Of a DNA stretch of 64,000 bases, positions 63,218 to 64,000 are shown piece after piece. A program made the translations under genes and the position numbers. The DNA lies in the NCBI GenBank assembly GCA_963662175.1, contig OY759218.1, forward strand, positions 53,575,427-53,639,426. Direction: 5' to 3'. Positions within the stretch are counted from its first letter, which is position 1, and each line of letters starts with the position of its first letter. The notes under the pieces were generated by a model that saw nothing but the letters and a program-made list of their open reading frames with translations, searched no databases and was not told the DNA's origin. Source of the stretch: Aradus depressus. Lineage: Eukaryota > Arthropoda > Insecta > Hemiptera > Aradidae.

Positions 63218-64000
63218 GTAAGTTCACTGCTAAAATGTAAATTAATTCCCCCCGCGCAGAATCCAAGTAAATATAAAAATGGAGCTTGTCTGAAAACTAA
63301 AGTTACTCAAACTGCATATTTTTCAGTTTTTCTTTATTTCCCCTCCACTTTTCCCGGATCCTGAGGGAATGGAAGCGGGGCTGTGTTGATGCCACGTTGC
63401 CATGTGGGCGGCATTCTTCTGCTAACCCTTCCCCAACCTAGCCTACCATTCTAGCATCGTAGCTTCTAGCCACGCCCAGCTCTATTTTCAACACTATACC
63501 TCTACTACTTCCCTCCCAAGGGCGAAGCCAGAACCCCCCCCCCCCCCCAAATTGTTTTTTTGTCAAAAAATAGAGACAGTCGAAATCGTTTATAAGAACG
63601 TTGCTTATACAGGAACACATGGATTGGCTGAAAATATTTTCATGAAACGTGAAAGTTATCTTGCCACTTATGGCCCTTCAGTGTGCCACTTTTCGCAGTC
63701 CTTGGAGGCCTTAAACACCATTAACCAGTTTTGCAGTCCTTAACCTGTAATAATGACCTGTTGGACGCCTTAACCCCCCACTAACTTTTGAAATTCACAA
63801 AATATGTTTTTATGAATTTGACCACATAAATTGAAAACAGCTAAGGATCAACATTTTTACATAGTTCTTTATATAAATTTCGAGGTTGGAAATGTGATAG
63901 AGATGACCCATCAGAAAAGCAAACAGTGATTCTAAGAACGATGAAAATTATATGAAGAGAAAATTTGCAAATAGGGATCTCAGAGAGTCGTAATAAGTGT
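63218..64000. other. Probable intron and unassigned right edge
   Basis: A C15 tract lies at 63534-63548 beside GGGCGAAGCCAGAACC. A 63-codon open frame (63552-63743, +) has no motif and no good acceptor in front. Nothing further recognised. Confidence 0.4.

Overview
This is A+T-rich eukaryotic DNA, most likely from an arthropod (insect or crustacean). The host signal is a BTB/POZ protein of the tramtrack/bric-a-brac type, a family expanded in arthropods. The repeats agree with this: jockey-, I- and R1-clade LINEs, mariner, pogo/Tigger-like elements, a Penelope-like element and several tRNA-derived SINEs. No prokaryotic operon, CRISPR array, rRNA or free-standing tRNA gene was seen. I cannot name the species.

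Host genes. On the minus strand at the left end are two coding exons of one BTB gene (2944-3490 and 611-882). Their splice phases match, and a mariner copy sits 27 bp inside the intron between them. The gene continues past base 1. A second possible coding start is an exon at 62987-63217 (+) with a good splice donor. It lies next to DNA-transposon-like sequence and may belong to a transposon. A weak exon candidate lies at 24071-24179 (-).

The rest is a dense nest of repeats. Rep-A is the most abundant, with about 25 pieces and roughly 10 kb by my own rough sum. It is non-coding, has internal units of about 140 bp, and occurs in both orientations, in places as large foldbacks (best 47262-49190). 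Rep-B is a family of about 950 bp that ends in a palindromic HP-MITE of about 265 bp (best 25537-26495 and 59622-60570). SINE-1 is a tRNA-derived family of about 325 bp with 13 copies; four have clear 10-12 bp target-site duplications and a fifth has a short A+T-rich one. SINE-2 interrupts a jockey reverse-transcriptase frame at 36153-36361 with an exact 12-bp duplication. Coding transposon remains are an R1-clade LINE (42182-44172, one stop codon, 5' truncated), jockey pieces (8890-10017, 17640-18115, 36100-36843, 39060-39640), an I-type LINE tail with RNase H (21617-22240), a Penelope-like RT plus GIY-YIG start (7500-8427), Tigger transposase halves (5845-6720 and 32194-33218) and two mariners (2210-2916 and 27792-30496).

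The most interesting structure is the second mariner. It is split by a 1.96-kb insertion (27996-29954) with a 12-bp target-site duplication. The insertion has inverted terminal repeats of about 225 bp, and each arm carries a hammerhead-ribozyme-like motif. Five minisatellites (26, 29, 30, 30 and 34 bp units), two long near-perfect hairpins (40184-40386, 50410-50663) and several long G/C homopolymers complete the picture. I found no convincing new gene system; the novelty is in the non-coding repeat families and their architecture. All family names are by eye, without database searches.
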